Source of the DNA: Dysgonamonadaceae bacterium
Lineage (GTDB): Bacteria; Bacteroidota; Bacteroidia; Bacteroidales; Azobacteroidaceae
Assembly: GCA_031282925.1 (NCBI GenBank)
Contig: JAITCT010000325.1
Span: 1 to 7,508, forward strand
Reading direction: 5' to 3'
Length of the DNA: 7,508 nucleotides
A program made the position numbers and the translations under genes. The notes under the pieces were generated by a model. That model was not told where the DNA came from. It was given only the letters and a program-made list of their open reading frames with translations, and searched no databases. Below, one piece after another: positions 1 through 6,191 of this stretch. Position 1 is the first letter of the stretch. The number at the start of each line of letters is the position of its first letter.

Positions 1-156
1 GAAGAAGAAATAAAAGAAAATTTACGTGTTGAAAATATTTCGGAATCAGGAAAGGCCATATTAAAACGCGTCATTGACACAGCAAAACTATACTACAAAG
101 ACCCTGAAACCTTTCAACGATTTCAACGAAGTATTGACGAAATTCTAAATCATTGA
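1..156 (+). CDS. 3' end of an unidentified gene upstream of the PIN nuclease (partial)
   Basis: The first frame is open from the window edge to a TGA at 154-156 and gives the last 51 residues of a protein (beginning EEEIKENLRV, ending SIDEILNH). The start lies outside the window. The fragment is charged and probably helical, rich in Glu, Lys and Arg, with no motif I recognise. Its stop lies 2 bases before the ATG of the PIN-domain gene, so the two are very probably co-transcribed and translationally coupled. In many toxin-antitoxin operons the antitoxin gene directly precedes a PIN toxin, so by position this could be the C-terminus of an antitoxin. That is inference from order only; no DNA-binding fold is visible in the part present. 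Confidence 0.6.
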   Translation, partial: EEEIKENLRVENISESGKAILKRVIDTAKLYYKDPETFQRFQRSIDEILNH

Positions 157-158
157 TT

Positions 159-692
159 ATGGCAACAAAATACAGCATACGTGAAATTTCACAATTGCAT
201 AAAAGAGATGTTTTTGTAGATACTAACGTTTTGATATATCTGTTTTGGCCCATAGGAGACCCAAAATGGGAAAATATATATGCTTCCGTTTACGCGAAAT
301 TATTGAAACAACACAATAGTTTGTATGTTGATTTTTTAGTGATTTCGGAAGTAGTCAACAGGGCATTCAAGACTGTTTATGAAAAACAAAAAATATCAGG
401 CAATACACTGAATTATAAGCAATTTAGGAACAGCGAGGAAGGTCAGGTTGTTTTATCTGAGGTTTATATTATTGTGGAACATCAAATTTTGCAGCAATTT
501 GATGTTATTGGAAATACTTTTTCCAAAACAGATATTTTAAGATGTCTAACCGTTGATTCCTTGGATTTTATGGACAAAGGAATTTTAAAAATATGTCAGG
601 ATAATGGCTTCGTTTTGTTGACCAACGACAAAGATTTCAAAGATTCCGACATTGATATTTTGACATGTAATTCTGATATTCTGAACAATTAA
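159..692 (+). CDS. PIN-domain protein, probable VapC-like ribonuclease toxin
   Basis: The 177-residue protein has the acidic pattern of PIN-domain metal-dependent ribonucleases: D21-T-N at the end of the first strand (FVDTNVLIYLF), E64 (VISEVV), D139 in the helix before the last strand (FMDKGIL), and TNDKDF with D157. PIN toxins of the VapC type cleave RNA, often tRNA or rRNA, in the cytoplasm and are held in check by a co-expressed antitoxin. At 177 residues it is longer than most VapC toxins (about 130), with extra sequence around residues 75-125 between the second and third acidic residues. I chose the ATG at 159; a TTG at 153 is possible but overlaps the upstream stop codon. The preceding gene ends 2 bases before this start. 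Base composition is low in GC (20 of 60 bases at 541-600), unlike the next gene, which fits an accessory module. The PIN call is firm; the toxin role is inferred. Confidence 0.85.
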   Translation: MATKYSIREISQLHKRDVFVDTNVLIYLFWPIGDPKWENIYASVYAKLLKQHNSLYVDFLVISEVVNRAFKTVYEKQKISGNTLNYKQFRNSEEGQVVLSEVYIIVEHQILQQFDVIGNTFSKTDILRCLTVDSLDFMDKGILKICQDNGFVLLTNDKDFKDSDIDILTCNSDILNN

Positions 693-727
693 TAATACTC
701 ATTTAGTTTAAATTTTTAAGTAAAAAT

Positions 728-2410
728 ATGAAAATAAAGCACTTTTCCGGCGCAAAGCGCCACAGTTTTTTGAATATCGCCGCAGTTGCCTTGTGTATGC
801 TGGTTTTATTTGCTTGCAAAGAAAAACATCCGGCTGTGATTGAAACGCCCGTCTTCGATGTGTGGGCTACTTCGACTCTCGAAATTGAAAAACTTGAGAT
901 GTCCGACTCTGCAACGATTTTCCATATCAAGGCATTTTTCCATCCGAACAACTGGATAAGGATTTCACCGGAAACCTTTATCAGGGAAAGCGGAACGGAT
1001 GAAAAATTAACCATTGTTGACGCCGAAGGTATCGAATTGGGCAAAGAATTCTTTATGCCGGAATCGGGTGAAACTTCTTTCAAATTGTACTTTCCGCCCT
1101 TAAAACCCGAAGTTACAAAGATTGATTTAGTTGAATGTGAATCCGACGGCTGTTTCAACATCTGGAGAATCCATCTGACGCGCGGAGCCAAAGTGGATGT
1201 TGCGGCACTGACGCAGAAAGTATGTACGCAGCCCGTGCCGGCTCTCGAATACAGCACGAAACGGGCCAAGCTCAGCGGAAAATATTTCGGATATTCCAAA
1301 GCGATGAACAAAGAGGTGCATGTGGATTACGCCGATCTTTCGGGCGAAATCCAAACCGTCACGGCAAAGGTTGCCGACGATGGTTCGTTCAGCCTCGAAG
1401 CGCCTGTCGGTTACCCTGGCGTCTATAATTCTTCTTTGGGACGCATTTTTCTGACCCCTGGACAAGAACTGAAATGCTCTGTTGATTTGGTAAAACAGAC
1501 ACGCAGCAAATCCCGCTTGCGCAAGGATAAGGAACCCGGCGATTCGATCAATGTATTCACGGAAGGCGACGGCTTTTTCATCTCGGAAGCGGATATAAAC
1601 AAAGTTGCCCGTCTTACTCCCAACCCGGAGAATCCCGAAGCTCTCCTTACCGAATTTTTTGCAAAAAAAACGGATGAGCAGGTATTTTATGCTTCTTTCT
1701 TTCCCGCGATTGTCTATTTGTCAAAATATTTGTATTTGCCGGAAGAAGTGAAAAACAAGCCGGTGAAAGAACAATTTACCGCATTCAAGGAAAAAGCAAA
1801 ATCTGTGCTGCCCGACGCAAACTGGTTTTACGACCATATCTTGGCGTCCCTTTATAGCGACCGGATTCAAGCGTCGAAATTCTATACCGATACCGATAAA
1901 GAAGAAATAAAAGCTACTTTCACCGGTAATCTTGCGTATGCCGAAACATTATTGGCTGAAAATGAAAAAATTAAATCGTTGACGGAAGGAAATAAATCGT
2001 TGATGAAACCGGTTCCGGACGTCGCGGAAACTAAAGTTCTCGACGAAATCCTCAAACGTTACAAAGGCAAAGCCGTGCTGGTTGATTTCTGGGCAACCTG
2101 GTGCGGTCCCTGCAAACAGGCGCTTAAAACAATGACGCCTTTGAAAGAAAGCTGGCAAGACAAAAACATTGTGTTTGTGTATCTTACCGGCGAAACTTCT
2201 CCTTTGGCTATCTGGAATAAGATGATTCCAGATATTCACGGCGAACATTACCGTGTAAGCGACAGCCAATGGCAATATTGGGGCAAATCACTGAAAATAG
2301 AAGGCGTTCCTACCTATATGATTTACGATAAAACCGGTTTGCAAGTAAAAAGATATACCGGCTATCCGGGAAATGATGAAATGAAGAAAGTGATTGAACC
2401 ATTGTTTTGA
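728..2410 (+). CDS. TlpA-family thioredoxin-like lipoprotein
   Basis: This 560-residue protein begins with a lipoprotein signal peptide: basic start, hydrophobic stretch, lipobox LFAC with the lipidated cysteine at residue 30. Residues 31-170 form an N-terminal domain with a CESDGC pair (C137, C142). Residues 180-255 look like a small beta domain (GEIQ...DGSFSLEAP...GRIFLTPGQ), as in other Bacteroidales TlpA-like lipoproteins. A helical linker runs to about 425. Residues 430-560 are a thioredoxin fold with VDFWATWCGPC (C459 and C462 are the redox pair) and the cis-proline loop GVPTY (P528). It probably reduces or exchanges disulfides of exported proteins from a membrane-anchored position in the periplasm; the substrate is unknown. 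The start is the first ATG, 35 bases after the PIN gene, behind an A-rich leader. The TGA stop overlaps the left inverted repeat by two bases. Confidence 0.9.
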   Translation: MKIKHFSGAKRHSFLNIAAVALCMLVLFACKEKHPAVIETPVFDVWATSTLEIEKLEMSDSATIFHIKAFFHPNNWIRISPETFIRESGTDEKLTIVDAEGIELGKEFFMPESGETSFKLYFPPLKPEVTKIDLVECESDGCFNIWRIHLTRGAKVDVAALTQKVCTQPVPALEYSTKRAKLSGKYFGYSKAMNKEVHVDYADLSGEIQTVTAKVADDGSFSLEAPVGYPGVYNSSLGRIFLTPGQELKCSVDLVKQTRSKSRLRKDKEPGDSINVFTEGDGFFISEADINKVARLTPNPENPEALLTEFFAKKTDEQVFYASFFPAIVYLSKYLYLPEEVKNKPVKEQFTAFKEKAKSVLPDANWFYDHILASLYSDRIQASKFYTDTDKEEIKATFTGNLAYAETLLAENEKIKSLTEGNKSLMKPVPDVAETKVLDEILKRYKGKAVLVDFWATWCGPCKQALKTMTPLKESWQDKNIVFVYLTGETSPLAIWNKMIPDIHGEHYRVSDSQWQYWGKSLKIEGVPTYMIYDKTGLQVKRYTGYPGNDEMKKVIEPLF

Positions 2411-2473
2411 ATGGTGAACGGTGAAAAGGGCGACCCATCGTGGGTGAAATTCAAAACTGCGTCAATCCGAATT
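2409..2473. repeat. Left arm of an imperfect inverted repeat flanking rpn
   Basis: This arm begins with GAATGGTGAACGGTGAA (2409-2425) and ends near CTGCGTCAATCCGAATT. The reverse complement of 3492-3545 begins GAATGGTGAACGGGTGAA and continues with a GTGGGT block, an AACTGCGACAAT block and GAATT in the same order. The arms differ by a few small gaps; the left arm has about ten extra bases in 2427-2440. It contains a small hairpin, ACCCA-TCG-TGGGT (2433-2445). The last two bases of the tlpA-like stop codon are its first two bases. Confidence 0.75.
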
Positions 2474-2488
2474 GAAAATTGACGCAGT
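2456..2488. other. Perfect 11-bp hairpin downstream of the TlpA-like gene
   Basis: ACTGCGTCAAT (2456-2466) and ATTGACGCAGT (2478-2488) are exact reverse complements separated by an 11-base loop. The hairpin starts 46 bases after the TlpA-like stop codon. No run of T follows it on the plus strand, so it is not a textbook intrinsic terminator, though it could slow polymerase or protect the mRNA end. Its second strand is also part of the direct repeat that recurs after rpn. Confidence 0.7.
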
Positions 2489-2498
2489 CAAATGCCCC
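2467..2498 (+). repeat. Direct repeat, copy 1 (upstream of rpn)
   Basis: The segment CCGAATTGAAAATTGACGCAG, continuing as TCAAATGCCCC, lines up with 3486-3520 (AATTCAAATTGTCGCAG, then TTCAAATGACCC) in the same orientation. Counting from AATT there are two substitutions and three single-base gaps over about 29 bases; at the outer end copy 2 also carries three extra bases (GAT). The two copies bracket the rpn gene: copy 1 ends 36 bases before the ATG and copy 2 begins just after the stop. Confidence 0.65.
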
Positions 2499-2534
2499 CT
2501 TAAAAAGAATTTTCATGTAAAACAAACAAAAATT

Positions 2535-3485
2535 ATGGCAAAAGATAATTTGATACGTTTCGATTGGGCGGCCAAACGCTTATTGCGACAAAAATCCAAT
2601 TTTGTCGTATTGGAAGGTTTGTTGTCCACGCTGTTGAACGAAAACATTCGAATAGAGCGAATCCTGGAAAGCGAAAGCAATCAAAACCTGTATGACGATA
2701 AATTTAACAGGGTAGATATGCTGGCCGAAAATAGCCGGGGCGAGTTAATCATTGTAGAGATTCAAAATAACAGGGAACTGGATTATTTTCACCGGATGCT
2801 GTACGGTGTATCTAAAGCGGTAACCGAATATATCAGTATAGGCGAACCATATTCTAATGTAAAGAAAATATATTCGGTCAACATTATCTATTTTGATTTA
2901 GGTCAGGGGAAAGACTATATTTATCACGGTGTTACAGAGTTCCGGGGCATTCATTACAATGATATTCTTCAATTGTCCGAACGTCAGCAGAAACAATTCA
3001 GATATAAGGATGCAGGTAATTTGTTTCCCGAATACTATGTGCTCCGTGTGGACGAGTTTGACAAAAAAGCCGTTACCCCTTTGGATGAATGGATCAGTTT
3101 TCTGAAAACAGGCGAAATTCCGTCAAATGCTAAAGCGAAAGGATTGCCTGAAGCCAGGGAGTGCTTGCGTATAGACCGGTTAAGCGATTCCGAACGCCGC
3201 CAATACAATGCTCATATGGAAACTTTGCGCTACCAGCGCAGTGTAATTCAAACAAATCTAATTGAAGGCAGGGCGGAAGGTCTGGCAGAAGGTTTGGAGA
3301 AAGGACGAGCAGAATGTTTGGTGGAAGGGTTGGAGAAAGGAGCAAAAGAAACCGCCTTGTCCGTAGTGCGAAAAGCCTTGCAGAAAGGAATGGATATAGC
3401 CGACATTATGGACTTAACCGGCCTGAAAGAGGCGGATATCGAAACAATAAAACACCACTTGCACCACTTGCAGAAGTCAATTTAG
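2535..3485 (+). CDS. Rpn-family recombination-promoting nuclease / PD-(D/E)XK transposase-like protein
   Basis: The 316-residue protein has the start typical of Rpn / PDDEXK_2 family proteins (IRFDWAAKRLLRQKSNFVVLEGLLSTLL), then RVDMLA and LIIVEIQ. The PD-(D/E)XK active site is therefore D61...E75-x-Q77, with Gln in place of Lys as is common in this family. Residues 81-200 complete the nuclease fold. After about residue 215 comes a charged helical tail with a 12-residue tandem repeat. E. coli relatives (RpnA-E) are DNA endonucleases that raise RecA-independent recombination; in this organism the role is inferred. I chose ATG 2535 because it sits behind an A-rich leader and MAKDNLIRFDW fits the family start; an upstream TTG at 2472 lies inside a hairpin and is unlikely. 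The gene is convergent with the receptor gene and is bracketed by direct and inverted repeats. Nothing suggests that it is broken. I saw no TAnnTTTG promoter motif in its leader. Confidence 0.88.
   Translation: MAKDNLIRFDWAAKRLLRQKSNFVVLEGLLSTLLNENIRIERILESESNQNLYDDKFNRVDMLAENSRGELIIVEIQNNRELDYFHRMLYGVSKAVTEYISIGEPYSNVKKIYSVNIIYFDLGQGKDYIYHGVTEFRGIHYNDILQLSERQQKQFRYKDAGNLFPEYYVLRVDEFDKKAVTPLDEWISFLKTGEIPSNAKAKGLPEARECLRIDRLSDSERRQYNAHMETLRYQRSVIQTNLIEGRAEGLAEGLEKGRAECLVEGLEKGAKETALSVVRKALQKGMDIADIMDLTGLKEADIETIKHHLHHLQKSI
3267..3338 (+). repeat. Two tandem 36-base units inside rpn (12-residue repeat)
   Basis: 3267-3302 and 3303-3338 encode GRAEGLAEGLEK and GRAECLVEGLEK, and a third unit starts as GAKE. 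The units differ at scattered bases, so the duplication is not very recent. Gain or loss of a unit would keep the reading frame. Such Glu/Gly/Lys-rich repeats are common in the C-terminal helix of Rpn-family proteins and probably form a helical linker or oligomerising segment. Confidence 0.8.
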
Positions 3486-3520
3486 CCGGATAATTCAAAT
3501 TGTCGCAGTTCAAATGACCC
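3486..3520 (+). repeat. Direct repeat, copy 2 (downstream of rpn)
   Basis: It begins immediately after the rpn TAG with CCGGATAATT and runs through TTGTCGCAGTTCAAATGACC. It matches copy 1 (2467-2498) in the same orientation with small gaps. Bases 3499-3510 also serve as the inner end of the right inverted-repeat arm, so the same bases belong to both patterns. Confidence 0.65.
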
Positions 3521-3545
3521 ACTCGTCTTCACCCGTTCACCATTC
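3492..3545. repeat. Right arm of the imperfect inverted repeat flanking rpn
   Basis: Read on the minus strand it starts GAATGGTGAACGGGTGAA (3545-3528), then GACGAGTGGGTC, then AACTGCGACAAT and GAATT, matching the left arm at 2409-2473 in order. It overlaps the last codons and the TGA stop of the TonB-dependent receptor (stop at 3539-3537). The rpn to receptor intergenic space of 51 bases is almost entirely this repeat plus direct-repeat copy 2. A conventional terminator with a T-run is not apparent. Confidence 0.75.
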
Positions 3546-5942
3546 TGCTACTAACTTAAAATTAAGCTGCCGCCCGGTCAGTTTATCCGGTACGGCATAC
3601 ATGATTCCGCCGGTATCGGCAAACCATGAATAGGAACTTACGTTTTTGATGCCGAAAAGATTAAATGCATCTATTCCGACCCAAACGTTTTTGAAATATC
3701 GCCAAACGGAATAATCCCTGACCCGGTCGTTCTCGTCCAGCAGACGGTAAGTCATTCCGATGTCTATCCGGCGGTAAGGAGGCGTCCGGATGCTTCTCGT
3801 ATATTTGTATTCCCCGCCGGGAACGCTGAATGGAAGCCCGCCCGCCCAAATCGTACGCAAATTAACCTGAATTCTTTTATCGGAAATATAAGGTGCATAA
3901 TCGTTAAAATAGAACGTAAAATTATATAACTGGTCGGTCGGCATGGGAACTTTTTCCCCGTAGATATACTGCCGGGCTTCCATCAATGAAAAGCTTAGCC
4001 ATGAATCCGTTCCGGGAACAAATTGCCCGAACAGCTTCATGTCGATACCGGTGGAATAACCGTGCGAAACATTGGAACCGTAATAATCTATCCGCACATT
4101 ATTCACGGTATAAGGCACCAAATGATCCATTTTTTTGTAATACAGTTCGGTTGTAAACTTGAACGGACGATTATCGAATTTGAATTTATAATCGCTTCCG
4201 AGTACATAATGAATGGAACGTTGCGATTTGATACTGCTGTTCAAGTAAATGGTATTGTTGCCCGAATAGTCTTCCACAACAGTTCGAAACTCTTTATAAA
4301 ACGGCGCCTGGTAATAAATACCGGCAGCCAAACGGAAAACAAAATTTTCGTTTCGTGAAGGAATAAAACGCATGGAAGCCCGGGGACTGAAAATAAATTC
4401 TTCATTGAAATTCCAGTACGAACCGCGTATCCCGGCCGTTATCGAAAACAGCCCCATTTCGGTGCGAAACCGGTAAGTATCCTGTAAATAACCGGAAAAA
4501 CGGTGGGACGTAACGTTGTTTTTAGAAAAAAGATTGCTGTAAACCCGCAGCGTTTCTTCATCATGCGGCAGGGAATAACCCATTGAATCCCGCAATTCCC
4601 ATTCCCGGATGCGGTCGTTGTTTTTTTCTTTTTGCCAGGCCAGCGACCACCGGATTGTGTTTTGATTGAAACCGAAACTTCCGTTCAGAGCGATGCTCAT
4701 CACGTCTGTTTTCAGGTAATTGCGGGCATGATTCATAAAAGAACCTGTTCCGGTAATTTCTTTCTCATCTTCGCTCAATACATTACTCAACCAGTACTGG
4801 CCGGCAAGATCATAATTTTCCTGTTCCGTTGATTGGAAAGCCGAGGCCTGTAAAGCCACATCCGCATGTTCGGTAATGTCATATTTCAAAATAGCCGCGC
4901 CGAATAAAGTTTTGAATTGATCCTTCTCTGCACCGTCGTATGCTACTTCGAACTTGCGCGGCACATCCATTGTCCCGAAAGAAGTTTCCCTGTTGGTTGG
5001 GATAAAATCATAAGTATTTTCGGAATAGTTACCCAAAAAGCTCAGGTTAAGTTTCGGCGTCAGCGCATAAGTCATATGCGTTTGCAAATCAATCGCTGTC
5101 GGGTTGTAATCGCCTTTCTCATCCAGGGTTTTCAATAAGGTAGTTCCCCGTTTGTAGCGCAATCCGGTAATTTGAGTAAACTTTCCGGAAGAATTTCCTG
5201 TATAAACATTTCCGCCCAGTAAACTTCCGGTTACGCCGCCTTCCGATTTTTCCGGTTTTTTATAAGTTACATCCAGCACCGAAGACATTTTATCGCCGTA
5301 TCGCGCTTCAAATCCGCCGGAAGAAAAAGCCACTTCGGCAACCAAATCGGGATTGATGAAACTCAAACCCTCCTGTTGCCCGCTACGAATCAAAATCGGA
5401 CGATAGACTTCTATTCCGTTTACATAAACGATATTCTCATTGTAATTCCCGCCGCGCACGGAATATTGCGTACTGAGTTCATTCGAAGAAGAAACACCCA
5501 TTCCGGCCGTAACCACAAGCGATTCGATACTTCCGCCTGTGGCGTCAACATTTAAACGGTTCCGGTCGGTTTGAATATTTTCCATCATGTTTGACGGCTG
5601 CCTTCCGGTAGTTACGGTTACGGCGTCCAGTTCAAAATCGGTTTTCTTCAGTCTGACATTGACTGTCATATCATCTGTCAATGAAAAAATGATCCTTTTC
5701 GTTTTAGCGTATCCCAAACAGGAAAAGACAAGGACGCAGGAATCGGTTTTCGGTGCGTTCAACGCATATTTTCCTTTTTCATCGGTAAAAGCTCCAAAGG
5801 CTGATTTTTCCATTTGCACACTCACTAATTCCAAAGGAACTCCATCCGTATCGGTTACAATACCGGAAATGCGGGCTTGCCGGGAAAAGCCGGAAAAAGA
5901 AACCCATGCCAGAAAAAAAACAAGTACGAATCGTATATTCAT
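3537..5942 (-). CDS. TonB-dependent outer-membrane receptor with carboxypeptidase-regulatory-like N-terminal domain
   Basis: The 801-residue protein starts with a Sec signal peptide (MNIRFVLVFFLAWVSFSGFS). Residues 24-100 are a carboxypeptidase-regulatory-like beta domain (ISGIVTDTDGVPLELVSV...GAFTDEKGKYAL). Residues 107-230 are the plug, with LDAVTVTTGR, the YSVRGGNYNENIVYVNGIEV core and FEARYGDKMSSVLDV. The rest is a beta-barrel rich in alternating aromatic strands that ends LVAEW, an aromatic C-terminus as outer-membrane assembly requires. Such receptors import siderophores, vitamins or oligomers using TonB energy; the ligand cannot be read here. There is no SusD gene beside it and the plug is not SusC-like, so a polysaccharide locus is not supported. 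I chose ATG 5942, directly before the signal peptide; a GTG at 5972 would put ten extra residues in front and begins inside a repeat. Divergent from ribD, convergent with rpn. Confidence 0.92.
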   Translation of the reverse strand: MNIRFVLVFFLAWVSFSGFSRQARISGIVTDTDGVPLELVSVQMEKSAFGAFTDEKGKYALNAPKTDSCVLVFSCLGYAKTKRIIFSLTDDMTVNVRLKKTDFELDAVTVTTGRQPSNMMENIQTDRNRLNVDATGGSIESLVVTAGMGVSSSNELSTQYSVRGGNYNENIVYVNGIEVYRPILIRSGQQEGLSFINPDLVAEVAFSSGGFEARYGDKMSSVLDVTYKKPEKSEGGVTGSLLGGNVYTGNSSGKFTQITGLRYKRGTTLLKTLDEKGDYNPTAIDLQTHMTYALTPKLNLSFLGNYSENTYDFIPTNRETSFGTMDVPRKFEVAYDGAEKDQFKTLFGAAILKYDITEHADVALQASAFQSTEQENYDLAGQYWLSNVLSEDEKEITGTGSFMNHARNYLKTDVMSIALNGSFGFNQNTIRWSLAWQKEKNNDRIREWELRDSMGYSLPHDEETLRVYSNLFSKNNVTSHRFSGYLQDTYRFRTEMGLFSITAGIRGSYWNFNEEFIFSPRASMRFIPSRNENFVFRLAAGIYYQAPFYKEFRTVVEDYSGNNTIYLNSSIKSQRSIHYVLGSDYKFKFDNRPFKFTTELYYKKMDHLVPYTVNNVRIDYYGSNVSHGYSTGIDMKLFGQFVPGTDSWLSFSLMEARQYIYGEKVPMPTDQLYNFTFYFNDYAPYISDKRIQVNLRTIWAGGLPFSVPGGEYKYTRSIRTPPYRRIDIGMTYRLLDENDRVRDYSVWRYFKNVWVGIDAFNLFGIKNVSSYSWFADTGGIMYAVPDKLTGRQLNFKLVAEW

Positions 5943-5967
5943 TGCGGAAAAACTAAATTGTGGACAG

Positions 5968-5979
5968 TTCACCGTTCAC
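5968..5979 (-). repeat. Third copy of the GTGAACGGTGAA motif, in the receptor leader
   Basis: On the minus strand the sequence is GTGAACGGTGAA, an exact 12-base match to 2414-2425 in the left arm of the rpn repeat. It is also the same, apart from one extra G, as the right arm. It lies 26-37 bases upstream of the receptor ATG. No palindromic partner is seen beside it, so this looks like a solo or decayed copy. Confidence 0.6.
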
Positions 5980-6056
5980 AAAATACAATAACGGAAAATA
6001 ACGGATTTACGTATAAATTTCCGGTTAATTCTTTAGGTATTGTCAATTAATAAATG

Positions 6057-6073
6057 AGCCGCAGGCTGCGGCT
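6057..6073. other. GC-rich hairpin in the divergent intergenic region
   Basis: AGCCGCA (6057-6063), loop GGC, TGCGGCT (6067-6073) form a 7-bp GC-rich stem in an otherwise AT-rich 249-base spacer. It lacks a T-run on either side. If the receptor transcript starts near 6130, the hairpin would lie in its leader. It could equally be a leftover palindromic repeat. The rest of this spacer holds the motifs listed separately. Confidence 0.5.
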
Positions 6074-6122
6074 TTCCCGTGTGCCGCAATCCTGTTATAA
6101 GCAGGCAAAAGCAATAACATAT

Positions 6123-6153
6123 TTTGTGTTTTACAAAAATATGAATACTTTTA
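6123..6153 (+). promoter_or_regulatory. Candidate Bacteroidota-type promoter of ribD
   Basis: TTTG at 6123-6126 is followed after 19 bases by TACTTTTA at 6146-6153. The consensus for the primary sigma factor of Bacteroides is TTTG at -33 and TAnnTTTG at -7; only the last base of the -7 box differs. The start of transcription would fall near 6160, giving a leader of about 30 bases before the ribD ATG. Confidence 0.5.
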
Positions 6154-6161
6154 CGCCCAAA
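6134..6161 (-). promoter_or_regulatory. Candidate promoter of the TonB-dependent receptor, overlapping the ribD promoter
   Basis: On the minus strand TATTTTTG (6141-6134) matches the TAnnTTTG -7 box fully, with TTTG (6161-6158) 16 bases upstream, a shorter spacer than usual. If used, the receptor mRNA would have a leader of about 185 bases that includes the GC hairpin and the GTGAACGGTGAA motif. A weaker TATTTTG closer to the gene (near 5981-5987) is an alternative. Confidence 0.35.
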
Positions 6162-6165
6162 GTAC

Positions 6166-6179
6166 AGTTTGTAGTTTGT
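6166..6179 (+). repeat. Short tandem repeat AGTTTGT x2 in the ribD leader
   Basis: AGTTTGT occurs twice in a row, ending 12 bases before the ribD ATG, just after the predicted transcription start. It may be chance in AT-rich leader DNA. Confidence 0.4.
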
Positions 6180-6191
6180 AATTAAATAATC

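Noticed and set aside
153..158. TTG start for the PIN gene
   Set aside because: It would overlap the upstream stop codon; ATG at 159 is two codons on and fits the A-rich context better.
703..1311. 202-residue open frame on the minus strand
   Set aside because: It lies opposite the TlpA-like gene, whose signal peptide, domain order and thioredoxin motif are clear; the minus-strand product shows no recognisable domain.
2472..2534. Upstream TTG start that would add 21 residues to Rpn
   Set aside because: It falls in the loop of the perfect hairpin and inside a repeat, and the added residues are not part of the family's usual start; ATG 2535 fits.
2409..3545. Conventional insertion sequence with rpn as transposase
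   Set aside because: The repeats are diverged and nested as both direct and inverted copies, without a short exact target duplication; Rpn proteins are not proven classical transposases. Kept as an rpn-palindrome unit instead.
3537..5942. SusC-type receptor of a polysaccharide utilisation locus
   Set aside because: No SusD gene is adjacent, no carbohydrate enzymes are present, and the protein is shorter than typical SusC with a different plug signature.
5943..5972. GTG start that would add 10 residues before the receptor signal peptide
   Set aside because: The added residues do not extend the signal peptide sensibly, and the GTG belongs to the GTGAACGGTGAA repeat.
5587..5991. 134-residue open frame on the plus strand
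   Set aside because: It is antisense to the conserved N-terminal and plug domains of the TonB-dependent receptor and shows no motif of its own.
5943..6191. FMN riboswitch upstream of ribD
   Set aside because: I looked for the conserved blocks of the RFN element and saw none; the predicted leader is only about 30 bases.
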